Below are positions 35,167 to 43,819 of a DNA stretch of 64,000 nucleotides, piece by piece. The notes beneath the pieces are model-generated. The model did not search any database. It had not been told where the DNA came from and was given only the letters and a program-made list of their open reading frames with translations. The number at the start of each line of letters is the position of its first letter. Within the stretch, counting starts at the first letter, position 1. Origin of the DNA: Herbidospora sakaeratensis (lineage in GTDB: Bacteria; Actinomycetota; Actinomycetes; Streptosporangiales; Streptosporangiaceae); assembly GCF_001570525.1 (NCBI RefSeq), contig NZ_BBXC01000027.1, positions 39,590 to 103,589 of the forward strand. Direction: 5' to 3'. The position numbers were made by a program, and so were the translations under genes.

Positions 35167-36003
35167 TCACCTGCGCGGCGTGAACAGGTCGTCGCCGTCC
35201 GGCCTGCGCTGCGGCGCGGGCTGCGGCGGCATCGCCGGGGTGGTCCTGCGCTGCTGCAGGCGCTCCAGGAGTTCGCTGTCCTCGCGCATCTCGCGGGCCG
35301 AGGGCGAGAGCAGGATCGCGAGCAGCAGGCCCACGGTGATCAGGCTGATGCCGGCGATCAGGGGCAGCAGGAAGTCCATGGCGCGCGCCCCCTGGGGGAC
35401 GTTGGCGCCGGGGGCGACGCTGAGGGCGTACATGCCGGTGTAGTGCATGCCCGTGACGGCCACGCCCATCATGAGGGCGGCGCCGGTGGTGGCCAGGGGG
35501 CCCTCGACCTTCAGGGTGAACCACAGGGCGACGGTGGCCGCGACGATCGCGATCAGTATCGACAGCGCCACCATCACCGGGTCGTAGGTCAGGGTGCCCG
35601 ACATGCTCATCGCGAACATGCCGATGTAGTGCATGGCGCCGACGCCGGTGCCGGCCAGCAGGCCGCCCGCGAGCAGACGCGGGAACCCGTCGCCCCGCGA
35701 GACGACGTGGAGCCCCCCGTAGACGACGCCGACCGCCACGACGGCGGACACGGCGGTCAGCCCGACGCTGAAGCGGATCTCGCTGTTCACGTCGAAGCCC
35801 ATCATGGCGATGAAGTGCATCACCCAGATGCCGGTTCCGCCGATGGCGAGCGCGCCGCCCGCGAGCCAGCGGTACCGCGAGGCGCCCTGCGCCGAGCGTG
35901 CCCGGGACGTGAGGATGAGGCCGAGCAGTGAGCCGACGACGGACATCAGGTAGGCGAGGAGAGGAGTCAACGCTCCGTGCGAGAAGTGATTGATATGGGA
36001 CAT
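35167..36003 (-). CDS. MHYT domain integral membrane sensor-like protein
   Basis: 278 aa with about seven hydrophobic helices. Three MHYT motifs are visible: VMHFIAMMGF (near residue 65), GAMHYIGMFAMS (near 125) and TGMHYTGMYALS (near 190), each in a helix with conserved Met/His/Tyr that may bind copper. The C-terminal tail (about 245-278) is basic and Pro-rich, with no GGDEF, EAL or kinase output domain, so it is the stand-alone form. The ATG at 36003 follows GAGGAG. A small inverted repeat (TGCAA at 36023, TTGCA at 36036) lies upstream and could be an operator. Confidence 0.87.
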   Translation of the reverse strand: MSHINHFSHGALTPLLAYLMSVVGSLLGLILTSRARSAQGASRYRWLAGGALAIGGTGIWVMHFIAMMGFDVNSEIRFSVGLTAVSAVVAVGVVYGGLHVVSRGDGFPRLLAGGLLAGTGVGAMHYIGMFAMSMSGTLTYDPVMVALSILIAIVAATVALWFTLKVEGPLATTGAALMMGVAVTGMHYTGMYALSVAPGANVPQGARAMDFLLPLIAGISLITVGLLLAILLSPSAREMREDSELLERLQQRRTTPAMPPQPAPQRRPDGDDLFTPRR

Positions 36004-36113
36004 ACGTGCTCCTCGTTGTGGTTGCAACAAAATTATTGCACCGCTCCATCCGCGCCCTTTGTCCCTTTCAGGAGTTCATGTGACGTTCGTTATGTAGTCG
36101 TACGATGACCGAA

Positions 36114-37220
36114 ATGACCATCGAGACGCCGTTCTGGCGGGCCATCGCCGTCTACCGGTTCTGCTCTCTCGGCTACGCCGCGGTCCTGGTCGTCGAGGCC
36201 GACTCGTACGGCAACCCCGGGCCCGCCTGGTCGGTGCTCGTCCTCATGACCGCCTGGACGGTGTTCGCCACCTACGCCTACTCCCGCGAGCGCCTGCGCG
36301 GCTGGCCGCTGCTGACCGCCGACCTGGTCGTCACCGCCGCCTGCCTGCTGTCGTCGATCTGGGTCCAGGGCTTCGACGGGCCCCACGGCGCGATGCCGAT
36401 CACCGCCACCTGGGTGGCCGCCCCCGTGGTCGCCTGGGCGGTCTACGCGGGCCGCCGCGCCGGGGCCGCCGCGGCCGCCGTCATCGCCGTGCTGGACGTG
36501 TGGCTGCGCGGGGTCGGCGTGCTCGACCTGAACACCGTGCCGGTCAACGGCGCGGTCCTGCTGTTCCTGGCCGGCGTCGTGATCGGCCACGTCGCCCGCC
36601 TGGCCAAACAGGCCGAGGCCCGCATGCAGCGCGCGGTCGAGCTGGAGGCGGCCGGACGCGAACGCGAACGCCTGGCCCGGGGCATCCACGACTCGGTCCT
36701 GCAGGTCCTGGCCCTGGTCCAGCGCCGGGGCGCCGAGATCGGCGGCGAGGCGGCCGAGCTGGGCCGCCTGGCGGGTGAGCAGGAGGCCGTGCTGCGCGAG
36801 CTGGTCCGGACCGCGCCCCGGCCCTTCAGCGCCGAGACGGCCGACCTGAACGAGGCGGTCCGCCGCCACGCCTCGCCCACGGTCACCGTGGCCACCCCCG
36901 CGACCCCCGTCGACCTGCCCTCCCAGACGGTCGCCGAGTTGTCGGCCGCCGTCGCCAACGCGCTCGACAATGTACGCCGGCACTGCCCCGAGGGCACCCG
37001 CGCGTGGATCCTCGTCGAGGCCGAGGACGGCGCCGTGACGATCACCGTCCGCGACGACGGCCCCGGCATCCCCGAGGGCCGCCTGGAGGAGGCCGAGCGG
37101 CTGGGCCGGCTGGGCGTCGCCCAGTCGATCAGGGGCCGGGTGGCCGCTCTGGGCGGCCGGGTCACGATTGTCTCCTCCCCTGATGGCACCGAGATCGAGA
37201 TGGTTATCGTGGCGCCATGA
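36114..37220 (+). CDS. macS: MacS-family sensor histidine kinase
   Basis: 368-aa membrane histidine kinase. The N-terminal half has five or six helices beginning PFWRAIAVYRFCSLGYAA, typical of the actinobacterial MacS sensor. The dimerisation box is ERERLARGIHDSVLQVLALVQRRG, with the phosphorylated His near 192. The ATPase part has ALDNVRRH (N box), VRDDGPGIPEG (G1) and LGRLGVAQSIRGRVAALGG. Start ATG 36114 is preceded by TACGAT exactly 7 nt upstream (leaderless); ATG 36105 lies inside that box and is rejected. It overlaps the response regulator start (ATGA). The signal is unknown. Confidence 0.87.
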   Translation: MTIETPFWRAIAVYRFCSLGYAAVLVVEADSYGNPGPAWSVLVLMTAWTVFATYAYSRERLRGWPLLTADLVVTAACLLSSIWVQGFDGPHGAMPITATWVAAPVVAWAVYAGRRAGAAAAAVIAVLDVWLRGVGVLDLNTVPVNGAVLLFLAGVVIGHVARLAKQAEARMQRAVELEAAGRERERLARGIHDSVLQVLALVQRRGAEIGGEAAELGRLAGEQEAVLRELVRTAPRPFSAETADLNEAVRRHASPTVTVATPATPVDLPSQTVAELSAAVANALDNVRRHCPEGTRAWILVEAEDGAVTITVRDDGPGIPEGRLEEAERLGRLGVAQSIRGRVAALGGRVTIVSSPDGTEIEMVIVAP

Positions 37221-37867
37221 GCGTGCGCGTCATGGTCGTCGACGACCACCCGATGTGGCGGGAGGGCGTGGCCCGCGACCTCGCCGAGGCCGGCTACGAG
37301 ATCGTGGCGACCTGCGGCGAGGGCCGTCAGGCGCTCCGGGTGGCGGCGGCCGTCCGGCCCGACGTGGTGGTGCTCGACCTCCAGCTGCCCGACCTGCCCG
37401 GGGTCGAGGTGGCCCGCGGCCTCGGGGCCTCCGACCACCCGCCGAAGGTGCTGGTGTTGTCGGCCAGCGCCGAGCACGACGACGTGCTGGAGGCGGTGAA
37501 GGCGGGCGCGTCGGGCTACCTGGTGAAGTCGGCGAGCCAGGCCGACTTCCTGGAGGCGGTGGCCCGCACCGCCCAGGGCGACGCCGTCTTCACGCCGGGC
37601 CTGGCCGGGCTGGTGCTGGGGGAGTACCGCCGCCTGGCGGCCCAGCCGAAGGCCGCCGAGGAGGGCCCAAGGCTGACCGACCGCGAGACCGAGGTGCTGC
37701 GGCTGGTGGCGAAGGGATTGTCGTACAAGCAGATCGCCGAACGGCTCGTGTTGTCGCACCGGACGGTCCAGAACCACGTCCAGAACACCCTGAGCAAGCT
37801 CCAGCTGCACAACCGCGTCGAGCTGGTGCGCTACGCGATCGAAAAAGGTCTGGCGGACCTCGACTAG
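37217..37867 (+). CDS. macR: MacR-like NarL/LuxR-family response regulator
   Basis: 216 aa. The receiver domain (1-120) has VVDDHPMWREGV with acidic pocket Asp residues, the phospho-acceptor Asp in VVVLDLQLPDLPG (near 54), VLSASAEHDDV and GYLVKSAS (Lys near 105). A LuxR helix-turn-helix (about 150-210) reads LTDRETEVLRLVAKGLSYKQIAERL. Its ATG overlaps the kinase stop, so kinase and regulator are made together. The transcript is followed 43 nt later by thiI with its own Shine-Dalgarno. Confidence 0.9.
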   Translation: MSVRVMVVDDHPMWREGVARDLAEAGYEIVATCGEGRQALRVAAAVRPDVVVLDLQLPDLPGVEVARGLGASDHPPKVLVLSASAEHDDVLEAVKAGASGYLVKSASQADFLEAVARTAQGDAVFTPGLAGLVLGEYRRLAAQPKAAEEGPRLTDRETEVLRLVAKGLSYKQIAERLVLSHRTVQNHVQNTLSKLQLHNRVELVRYAIEKGLADLD

Positions 37868-37910
37868 AGTTAAAAGGTTCCCGCCAGTCGTTTCCCGAAG
37901 GACCATCACC

Positions 37911-39107
37911 ATGACCATGACCGCTCTGGGTGAGCCCTGTGTGCTGCTCAAACTGGGCGAGATCGTCCTGAAAGGAAAGAACCGGGAGCAGTTCGAGGTC
38001 CGGCTGCGCGCGAACATCAAACACGCCCTGTCGGCCTTCGAGATCGACCTGCGCCAGCGCCACGGCGTGATCGCGCTGTTCCTGCCCGACGGCACCGGCG
38101 TCGAGGTCGCCGAGGCGGTCGCCCGGCGGGTCAGCGAGGTGCCCGGCATCGTGCTGGTCCACCTGGCCTGGCGGGTCGCCAAAGACCCCTCGGTCGTCAC
38201 CAAGGCCGCCCTCGAACTGGTCAGGGAGACCCCCGAGGTGGCCCGCAAGGCCAGCTTCGCGGTCCGCTCGCGCCGCCGCGACAAGCGGTTCCCGATGACC
38301 TCGGCCGAGCTCGACTGGCACGTCGGCAGCGAGATCAACGACACCTACGGCCTGCCGGTCAGCCTGAAGAACCCCGAGCTCACCGTCTCGATCGAGGTCG
38401 ACCGCGACGAGGTCTTCGTCTACGTCGACAACCGCCCCGGCCAGGGCGGCCTCCCGGTCGGCACCAGCGGCCGGGGCCTGGCGCTGCTGTCGGGCGGCAT
38501 CGACTCCCCGGTGGCCGCCTACCGCATGATGCGCCGCGGCCTGCGGGTCGACTTCCTGCACTTCTCCGGCATCCCGTTCACCACGACCGAGTCGATCTAC
38601 AAGGCCTACGCCCTGGTCCGCCGCCTCGACGCCTTCCAGGGCCGCTCGCGCCTGTGGGTGGTGCCGTTCGGCAAGGCCCAGCAGTCGATCCGCACCTCCG
38701 GCAGCGACCGCCTGGCGATGATCGCCCAGCGCCGCCTGATGCTGAAGACCGCCGAGGAGGTCGCCCACCGCCACAAGGCGACCGCGCTGATCACCGGCGA
38801 CTCCCTCGGCCAGGTGTCGTCGCAGACGATGGCCAACATCGCGGCCCAGGACAGCGCGACCGACCTGCCGATCCTGCGGCCCCTGATCGGGCTCGACAAG
38901 ATGGAGGTCATCGCCGAGGCCCGCCGCATCGGCACGCTGGCCATCTCCGAGCTGCCCGACGAAGACTGCTGCACGATCCTGGCCTCCCGCCAGCCCGAGC
39001 TGGCCGCCAAGATCGAAGACCTGAAGCTGATCGAGAAGCGGCTCGACGCCGAGGAGCTCGCGGTGCAGCTGGCCGACTCGATCCAGGCCTACAAGCTAGA
39101 GTCCTGA
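37911..39107 (+). CDS. thiI: tRNA 4-thiouridine / thiazole sulfurtransferase ThiI
   Basis: 398 aa. Domain order is ferredoxin-like start (VLLKLGEIVLKGKNREQFE), THUMP RNA-binding domain (about 60-165), and a PP-loop ATPase with LLSGGIDSPVAAY (near 190). It adenylates U8 of tRNA for sulfur transfer. The rhodanese domain found in E. coli ThiI is absent, so sulfur must come from another persulfide donor; a DEDCCTIL pair near residue 345 may substitute or be structural. In this short form a role in thiazole synthesis is uncertain even though thiGSO and thiE lie 15-20 kb away. AAGGA precedes the ATG. It overlaps the convergent MFS gene by 12 bp. Confidence 0.9.
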   Translation: MTMTALGEPCVLLKLGEIVLKGKNREQFEVRLRANIKHALSAFEIDLRQRHGVIALFLPDGTGVEVAEAVARRVSEVPGIVLVHLAWRVAKDPSVVTKAALELVRETPEVARKASFAVRSRRRDKRFPMTSAELDWHVGSEINDTYGLPVSLKNPELTVSIEVDRDEVFVYVDNRPGQGGLPVGTSGRGLALLSGGIDSPVAAYRMMRRGLRVDFLHFSGIPFTTTESIYKAYALVRRLDAFQGRSRLWVVPFGKAQQSIRTSGSDRLAMIAQRRLMLKTAEEVAHRHKATALITGDSLGQVSSQTMANIAAQDSATDLPILRPLIGLDKMEVIAEARRIGTLAISELPDEDCCTILASRQPELAAKIEDLKLIEKRLDAEELAVQLADSIQAYKLES

Positions 39108-40283
39108 CCGCCTGACCGGGCTGAACGCCCCGCCCAGCGCGGTCAGCACCAGCCCGGCCCCCATCACCGCCACGACCGGCCCGACGCCCTGCCCGGCCGC
39201 CGTCCACGTCGCCAGGGTCGCGCCCAGCGGCCCCAGGGCGAAGTGGATGGTCCAGAACGCCGCCGTCACCCGGCCGAGCAGGTGGGCCGGGGTGATCTCC
39301 TGGCGCAGCGACATCGAGCAGATCGCGCCGACCGTGATCGCCAGGCTGAACAGCGCCATCAGCGCCCCGATCCCGGCCACGCCCGGCGACGACGCGATGG
39401 CCACCACCGCCAGCCCCGCGAGCGTGGTCGACGACAACCACGTCGGGCCGAAGCCCAGCCGTCCGCGCACCCGCGCCACCGCCGCCGATCCGATGATCGT
39501 GCCGATCGCGCCCGCGCCCAGCACGTAGCCCACCACGGCGTCGGGCTGCTCCAGGTTCTGCTTCAGGTGGAAGACGACCAGGTCGTCGAGGCCGGCCGTG
39601 AGGAAGATGAGCGCCGTGAGCAGGATCGTCATGGTCCGCAGCACCGGGTTCCCGAGCAGGAACCGCGCCCCGGCCAGCCGGCCGCCGCTCTCCTCCTTCC
39701 GGTACGGCCTCAGCCGGATGAACCGCAGCCCGAACGCCGAGACCAGGAAGGTCACCGAATCCAGCCCGATCGCCGCGGCGGGGCCGAACGCCCCCGAGAC
39801 CACGCCCGCGAGGGCCGGGCCGGCCACCCCGGCCACGGCGAAGATCCCGTAGAGGATGCCGTTGGCGCGGGTGATGTCGCCCTGGTCGACGATCGACGGC
39901 AGCACGGTCACGTAGGCGACGTTGAAGACCATGCCGAGCACGGCCGCCAGCGGCACGATCACGTAGAGCGGCCAGATCACCGGCGTCAGCCACCACAGGA
40001 CCGGGATCAGGCCGTACAGGAGGAACCGGCCGACGTCGCACACGACCAGCACGCGCCGCCGGTCGAACCGGTCGACGAGGCCCCCGGCGAAGGTGCCGGT
40101 CACCACGGAGGCGACGCCCGTCAGCGCGGTGAGCACGCCCATCTGGGCGACGGACCCGGTCGCGTGCAGCGCCAGCAGCGGCACCGCCACGGTCGAGAAC
40201 GCGTCGCCCAGCACGGACAACGTCTGAACACCGAGCAGTAAGACGAAATTCTTGTTTCTAAGAAGATCCCCCGAAAACGCCAC
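39096..40283 (-). CDS. MFS transporter, MdtG/YfiS-like exporter
   Basis: 395 aa with about 12 hydrophobic helices. The N-terminal NKNFVLLLGVQTLSVLGDAFSTVAVPLLALHATGS and the loop GGLVDRFDRRRVLVVCDVGRF (motif A variant) are typical of the enterobactin-exporter/macrolide-efflux branch. The export substrate cannot be read from sequence. GTG start; a TAGCCT box lies 8 nt upstream and no Shine-Dalgarno is visible. It begins 11 bp after the end of the DAHP synthase gene on the same strand, so read-through from that attenuated operon is possible. Confidence 0.85.
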   Translation of the reverse strand: MAFSGDLLRNKNFVLLLGVQTLSVLGDAFSTVAVPLLALHATGSVAQMGVLTALTGVASVVTGTFAGGLVDRFDRRRVLVVCDVGRFLLYGLIPVLWWLTPVIWPLYVIVPLAAVLGMVFNVAYVTVLPSIVDQGDITRANGILYGIFAVAGVAGPALAGVVSGAFGPAAAIGLDSVTFLVSAFGLRFIRLRPYRKEESGGRLAGARFLLGNPVLRTMTILLTALIFLTAGLDDLVVFHLKQNLEQPDAVVGYVLGAGAIGTIIGSAAVARVRGRLGFGPTWLSSTTLAGLAVVAIASSPGVAGIGALMALFSLAITVGAICSMSLRQEITPAHLLGRVTAAFWTIHFALGPLGATLATWTAAGQGVGPVVAVMGAGLVLTALGGAFSPVRRSGL

Positions 40284-40294
40284 GAGGGCGGAGG

Positions 40295-41329
40295 CTACAC
40301 CGCGACCGCTTCACCGGCCAGGGTGCGGCCCATCAGCGGGGCGAAGTCCCGCATGATCGAGGCGAGCTCCTCCAGGTCACCGTCGACCAGGGCCTGCGGG
40401 CCGTCGCAGAGCGCCTGCTCGGGGTGCGGGTGGACGTCGATGATCACGCCGTCGGCGCCCACCGCGACCGCCGCCCGGGTGAGCGGCAGCACCAGGTCGC
40501 GCCGCCCGCCCGAGTGGGACGGGTCGATGATCACCGGCAGGTGGGAGAGCCGCTGCGCCACCGGCACCGCCGACACGTCGAGGGTGTTGCGGGTCGCCGT
40601 CTCGAAGGTGCGGATGCCGCGCTCGCAGAGCACGATGTCGAGGTTGCCGCGCTGGGCGATGTACTCGGCCGACATCAGCCACTCCTCGATCGTGCCGCTC
40701 ATGCCGCGCTTCAGCATGACCGGCTTCCCGGCCGCGCCGACCGCCTGCAGGAGCGCGAAGTTCTGCGTGTTGCGGGTGCCGACCTGCAGCATGTCGGCGT
40801 ACGACGCCACGAGCGGCACGTCGTGGGCGTCGACCACCTCGGTCACGATGGGCAACCCGGTCTTCTCCCGGACGTCGGCCAGGATGCGCAGGCCCTGCTC
40901 GCCGAGGCCCTGGAAGGCGTACGGCGAGGTGCGCGGCTTGAAGGCGCCGCCGCGCAGCAGGGTGGCCCCGGCGGCCTTGGCCATCTGGGCGGCCTCAAGC
41001 GTCTGCTGCGGCGTCTCGACCGCGCACGGCCCCGCGATGAGGGTGACCGTGTCGGGCCCGATCGGCACCCCGCCCACTCTGACCGTCGACCGGACGGGAT
41101 GGTTGTCGCGGCTCACGAGCTTGAAGGGGGTGGACACGCGCATCACGTCGGCGACGCCGCGCTGACCGCGCAGATTGAGGCTGGCGAACTGCTCCACGTC
41201 GCCGATCAGCCCGATGATCGTGCGGCTCACGCCGCGGGACACGAACGCCTCACCACCGGCCGACGCGACGAGCGCGACGACGTCGGTGATGTCTTCCTGG
41301 GTGGCCTCGGGGGCCATGACGATGACCAT
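40295..41329 (-). CDS. aroF: 3-deoxy-7-phosphoheptulonate (DAHP) synthase, first shikimate enzyme
   Basis: 344 aa. An N-terminal ferredoxin-like regulatory segment (1-75, VIVMAPEATQEDITDVVALV) precedes the TIM barrel, the arrangement of the Thermotoga-type class I beta enzyme that is feedback inhibited. Catalytic segments: LIAGPCAVET, LLRGGAFKPRTSPYAFQGLGEQGL, VGTRNTQNFALL, LKRGMSGTIEEWL, and IIDPSHSGGRRD. It condenses PEP and erythrose 4-phosphate. AAGGAG 5 nt before the ATG. Immediately upstream are a long terminator hairpin and a Phe/Trp/Tyr leader peptide, so expression is attenuated by aromatic amino acid supply. Confidence 0.93.
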   Translation of the reverse strand: MVIVMAPEATQEDITDVVALVASAGGEAFVSRGVSRTIIGLIGDVEQFASLNLRGQRGVADVMRVSTPFKLVSRDNHPVRSTVRVGGVPIGPDTVTLIAGPCAVETPQQTLEAAQMAKAAGATLLRGGAFKPRTSPYAFQGLGEQGLRILADVREKTGLPIVTEVVDAHDVPLVASYADMLQVGTRNTQNFALLQAVGAAGKPVMLKRGMSGTIEEWLMSAEYIAQRGNLDIVLCERGIRTFETATRNTLDVSAVPVAQRLSHLPVIIDPSHSGGRRDLVLPLTRAAVAVGADGVIIDVHPHPEQALCDGPQALVDGDLEELASIMRDFAPLMGRTLAGEAVAV

Positions 41330-41346
41330 GATGTCTCCTTAACACG

Positions 41347-41386
41347 CGAAAAGCCCCGGGTCCTAGATCGGACCCGGGGCTTTTCG
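41347..41386 (-). terminator. Attenuator hairpin of the aroF leader
   Basis: Perfect 17-bp inverted repeat: 41347-41363 pairs with 41370-41386 around the 6-nt loop TAGATC, with CTTTT at the distal end. It lies 14 nt after the leader-peptide stop and 17 nt before the aroF start. A GGACCCG segment inside the leader-peptide sequence repeats part of the hairpin and can pair with its other arm, giving an antiterminator. Confidence 0.88.
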
Positions 41387-41400
41387 ACCGCCTTTGGCTG

Positions 41401-41472
41401 CTAGCGCACAACCTCATGGCGAGCGGTCCTCACGGGTCCGTCGCCATACCAAAACGAGAATGCGCCGAGCAT
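41401..41472 (-). CDS. Aromatic amino acid leader peptide of aroF
   Basis: A 23-codon ORF whose residues 5-9 are Phe-Ser-Phe-Trp-Tyr, so three codon types for all three aromatic end products sit together. It ends in VVR and TAG just before the terminator hairpin. The region after the Tyr codon can form a competing hairpin (GGCGACGG with CCGCTCGCC), leaving the terminator free; a ribosome stalled on Phe/Trp/Tyr codons would block this and favour antitermination. A TATATT box (41484-41479) lies 6 nt before the ATG, so the leader mRNA itself is probably leaderless. Confidence 0.88.
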   Translation of the reverse strand: MLGAFSFWYGDGPVRTARHEVVR

Positions 41473-41535
41473 GGTCGAAATATATCGCACAACCCTGATG
41501 CGGGCGCACCGCGGGGCGGGTGACAGGATGGGCGG

Positions 41536-42147
41536 GTGCCGGAGACGCCCGAGGAGGAGAACCGGCTGCCCCCGGGGCAGTACGTCCCGCGCGGCAGGCC
41601 CGTGATGCACTACGGAAGGGTGCCGACGTTCCGGCCCGCGACCTGGCGCCTGCAGATCTTCGGCGCCACCGCGTCCGGCGAGCAGCACTTCCTGACCTGG
41701 GACGACTTCGGTCAGCTGCCGCGTTCGACGGTGCTGGCCGACTTCCACTGCGTGACCAAGTTCTCGATCATGGGCAACGAGTGGACCGGCGTGCCCGCCT
41801 CGGCGTTCCTGGCCGCCGTGCCGCCCGCCGAGGGCGTCGCCCACGTGATGATCTGGGCCGAGTACGGCTACAGCGCCAACGTCCGCATGAGCGACTTCGA
41901 CCGCGACACGACCCTGTTCGCGACCGAGCTCGACGGCAAGCCGCTCAGCCCCGAGCGCGGCCACCCGGTCCGCGCCGTGGTCCCGCATCTGTACGCCTGG
42001 AAGAGCGTCAAGTGGGTGCGCGCCATCGAATACCTGACCGACGACCGGCGCGGCTTCTGGGAGGACCGGGGCTACCACAACGTCGCCGACCCCTGGCGCG
42101 AGCAGCGCTACTCATACCAGGAGGACCCGGGCGACGGCCCGCCCTAG
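41536..42147 (+). CDS. Sulfite-oxidase-fold molybdopterin oxidoreductase (YuiH-like)
   Basis: 203 aa of the single-domain molybdopterin-binding sulfite oxidase family. The molybdenum-ligating Cys is in LADFHCVTKFSIMGNEW (Cys72). Other family blocks: RPATWRLQIFGAT, LTWDDFGQLPRS, WAEYGYSANV, and GHPVRAVVPHLYAWKSVKWVRAIEYLTDD. No signal peptide, no heme domain and no dimerisation domain, so it is a cytoplasmic short form with unknown substrate. GTG start, 6 nt after a CAGGAT -10 box and without a Shine-Dalgarno. It is divergent from the aroF leader. Confidence 0.87.
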   Translation: MPETPEEENRLPPGQYVPRGRPVMHYGRVPTFRPATWRLQIFGATASGEQHFLTWDDFGQLPRSTVLADFHCVTKFSIMGNEWTGVPASAFLAAVPPAEGVAHVMIWAEYGYSANVRMSDFDRDTTLFATELDGKPLSPERGHPVRAVVPHLYAWKSVKWVRAIEYLTDDRRGFWEDRGYHNVADPWREQRYSYQEDPGDGPP

Positions 42148-42175
42148 CCCGGCCGGGAGGTCTAGTCTCGCCCGG

Positions 42176-42886
42176 GTGTGCTGCTTCGACGTGCCCTTCC
42201 GGCTCACCCCCGAGGCCGCCCGCGCGGCCCTGCCCCACCTGGAGCGGGCCGTCGGCGCGCCGTTGACGATCACCTCCGCGACCGAGGTCCTGGCGGGCCG
42301 GGCCGACGGCTGGGAGGCCGCGATGGCCGCCATGCGGGGCAGGCCTTCGAGCGGCGCACTGCCCCTGACGATCATGGGCGCGGTGGTGGGAGCGCTGGTG
42401 GTTCACCGCCCGGCTTCGCGATCGGTCAGCCCGGCCGCCGACCTGGGAACCGTCGAGCCCGGCCACCCCGCCCGTGCGACGACCTGCGACCTCCTGAAGG
42501 CCGCCCGGTGGTTGTCCGACCAGCTAGAACTTGATCATTTGAGGAGAAAGGCCGCCCTGGACTCGATCCCGGTGGAGCTGGGGGGCCGGACCAGGTTCAT
42601 CGACCCCGGCGCCGTCTGGTTCGCCGAGGCCCGGGGCGACTACGTGCGGCTGCGGACCGCCGAGGGCGGGTTCCTGGTCCGCACCTCGATGGCGGCGCTG
42701 GAGCAGCGGTGGGCGGCCGCCGGGTTCATCCGGGCCCATCGCAGCACCCTGGTCAACGCGCGGCACGTCAGCGAGCTCAGGTTCGCCGACGGGCGGGCGC
42801 TGCTGCTGGTCGGCACCGAGACGCTGCCGGTCTCGCGGCGGCACACCCGCGAGGTCCGCGAGCGGCTGACCGCTCGTCGCGCCTGA
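42176..42886 (+). CDS. LytTR-domain transcriptional regulator without receiver domain
   Basis: 236 aa. The C-terminal 100 residues form a LytTR DNA-binding domain: IPVELGGRTRFIDPGAVWFAEARGDYVRLRTAEGGFLVRTSMAALEQRW, then FIRAHRSTLVNARHVSEL and LPVSRRHTREVRERL. The N-terminal 130 residues (starting C-C-F-D-V-P-F-R-L) have no phospho-receiver motif; they resemble a small sensor with a possible ligand pocket. GTG start, 7 nt after TAGTCT, so probably leaderless. LytTR proteins usually bind repeats near their own promoter; none is obvious in this short spacer. Confidence 0.83.
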   Translation: MCCFDVPFRLTPEAARAALPHLERAVGAPLTITSATEVLAGRADGWEAAMAAMRGRPSSGALPLTIMGAVVGALVVHRPASRSVSPAADLGTVEPGHPARATTCDLLKAARWLSDQLELDHLRRKAALDSIPVELGGRTRFIDPGAVWFAEARGDYVRLRTAEGGFLVRTSMAALEQRWAAAGFIRAHRSTLVNARHVSELRFADGRALLLVGTETLPVSRRHTREVRERLTARRA

Positions 42887-42945
42887 CACGCCGTCTGTCG
42901 TGATCAGCCGGTGTGGCGCTGACCTGGGAAATAAGGTTGCCGTCA

Positions 42946-42978
42946 CGGATCCGGTCGTTCGGGGGACGGCCGGATCCG
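42946..42978. terminator. Hairpin between convergent genes
   Basis: CGGATCCGG (42946-42954) pairs with CCGGATCCG (42970-42978) around a 15-nt G-rich loop. There is no T-run. It lies between the LytTR gene and the nfo gene, which converge here. Confidence 0.55.
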
Positions 42979-42982
42979 CCCG

Positions 42983-43819
42983 CTATCCGCGCAGCTTCTT
43001 CAGCAGGTCGATGTCCTCGCGGTGCTTGTCGGCCTTGCCGGGCGTCTCGATGCACAGCGGCACCCCGGCCACCGCCGGGTGGCGCATGATCTCGGCGAAG
43101 CCCTGGGCCCCGATGTGCCCGGCGCCGATGTTCTCGTGGCGGTCCTTCTTCGCGCCGAGCACGTCTTTGGAGTCGTTGGCGTGGATCAGCTTCAGCCGGC
43201 CCGGCGCGATGGCGTGGAGGGCGTCGAACGTCTCGCGCACGCCCTCGGGGGTCGACAGGTCGTGGCCGGCCGCGAAGGCGTGGCAGGTGTCGAGGCAGAC
43301 GCCCGCCTTCGGGTGCCACTCCAGCGCCGACAGGTAGGGGCCGAGGTCCTGCACGGTCGCGCAGAGCATCTGGCCCTGCCCGGCCATCGGCTCCAGCAGC
43401 AGGTCGGGGCCGTCGTCGGGGATCTCCTCCAGCAGGGGGAGCAACTGGTCGCGCAGCTGCCGGAAGGCCGCCTCGCGCGGCTGGCTGACCGCCGAGCCGG
43501 TGTGCACGACCACGCCCAGCGCCCCGACCTCGTGGCCCCGCCGCAGCGTGTGGCGGACCGAGGCGATCGAGTTCTCCAGCGTGGCCTCGGTCGGCGAGCC
43601 GAAGTTGATCAGGTAGTTGGCGTGGACGTAGACCGGCAGGTCGGCCGCGCGCAGCTTGGCGTCCTCGGCCGGGTTGCCCTCGTTCAGAGCCCAGCCGCGC
43701 GGGTTGGTGACGAAGACCTGGGCCATCTCGGCGCCGATCTCGGCGGCGTACTTCAGCCCGCCGGTGGCCAGCCCGCCCGCTACCAGGACGTGGCCGCCGA
43801 TCGCGTTTCCAGTGCTCAT
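42983..43819 (-). CDS. nfo: Deoxyribonuclease IV (endonuclease IV, AP endonuclease)
   Basis: 278-aa TIM-barrel AP endonuclease for base excision repair. Zinc-binding motifs are visible: YVHANYLINFGSP, VVHTGSAVSQPREAA (His), LLLEPMAGQGQ (Glu), VCLDTCHAFAAGHDLS (Asp, His), KLIHANDSKD (His, Asp), HENIGAGHIGAQGF (His) and LCIETPGK (Glu). ATG at 43819; TAACCT stands 9 nt upstream, so a very short leader is likely. It is the last conserved-core gene before the purine operon. Confidence 0.92.
   Translation of the reverse strand: MSTGNAIGGHVLVAGGLATGGLKYAAEIGAEMAQVFVTNPRGWALNEGNPAEDAKLRAADLPVYVHANYLINFGSPTEATLENSIASVRHTLRRGHEVGALGVVVHTGSAVSQPREAAFRQLRDQLLPLLEEIPDDGPDLLLEPMAGQGQMLCATVQDLGPYLSALEWHPKAGVCLDTCHAFAAGHDLSTPEGVRETFDALHAIAPGRLKLIHANDSKDVLGAKKDRHENIGAGHIGAQGFAEIMRHPAVAGVPLCIETPGKADKHREDIDLLKKLRG

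Noticed and set aside
36023..36040. TGCAA/TTGCA inverted repeat before the MHYT gene as a definite operator
   Set aside because: Only 5-bp arms in an AT-rich stretch; mentioned in the gene entry but too weak to list.
36105..36113. ATG 36105 as start of the MacS kinase
   Set aside because: It overlaps the TACGAT -10 box; ATG 36114 is 7 nt after this box and gives the usual N-terminus.
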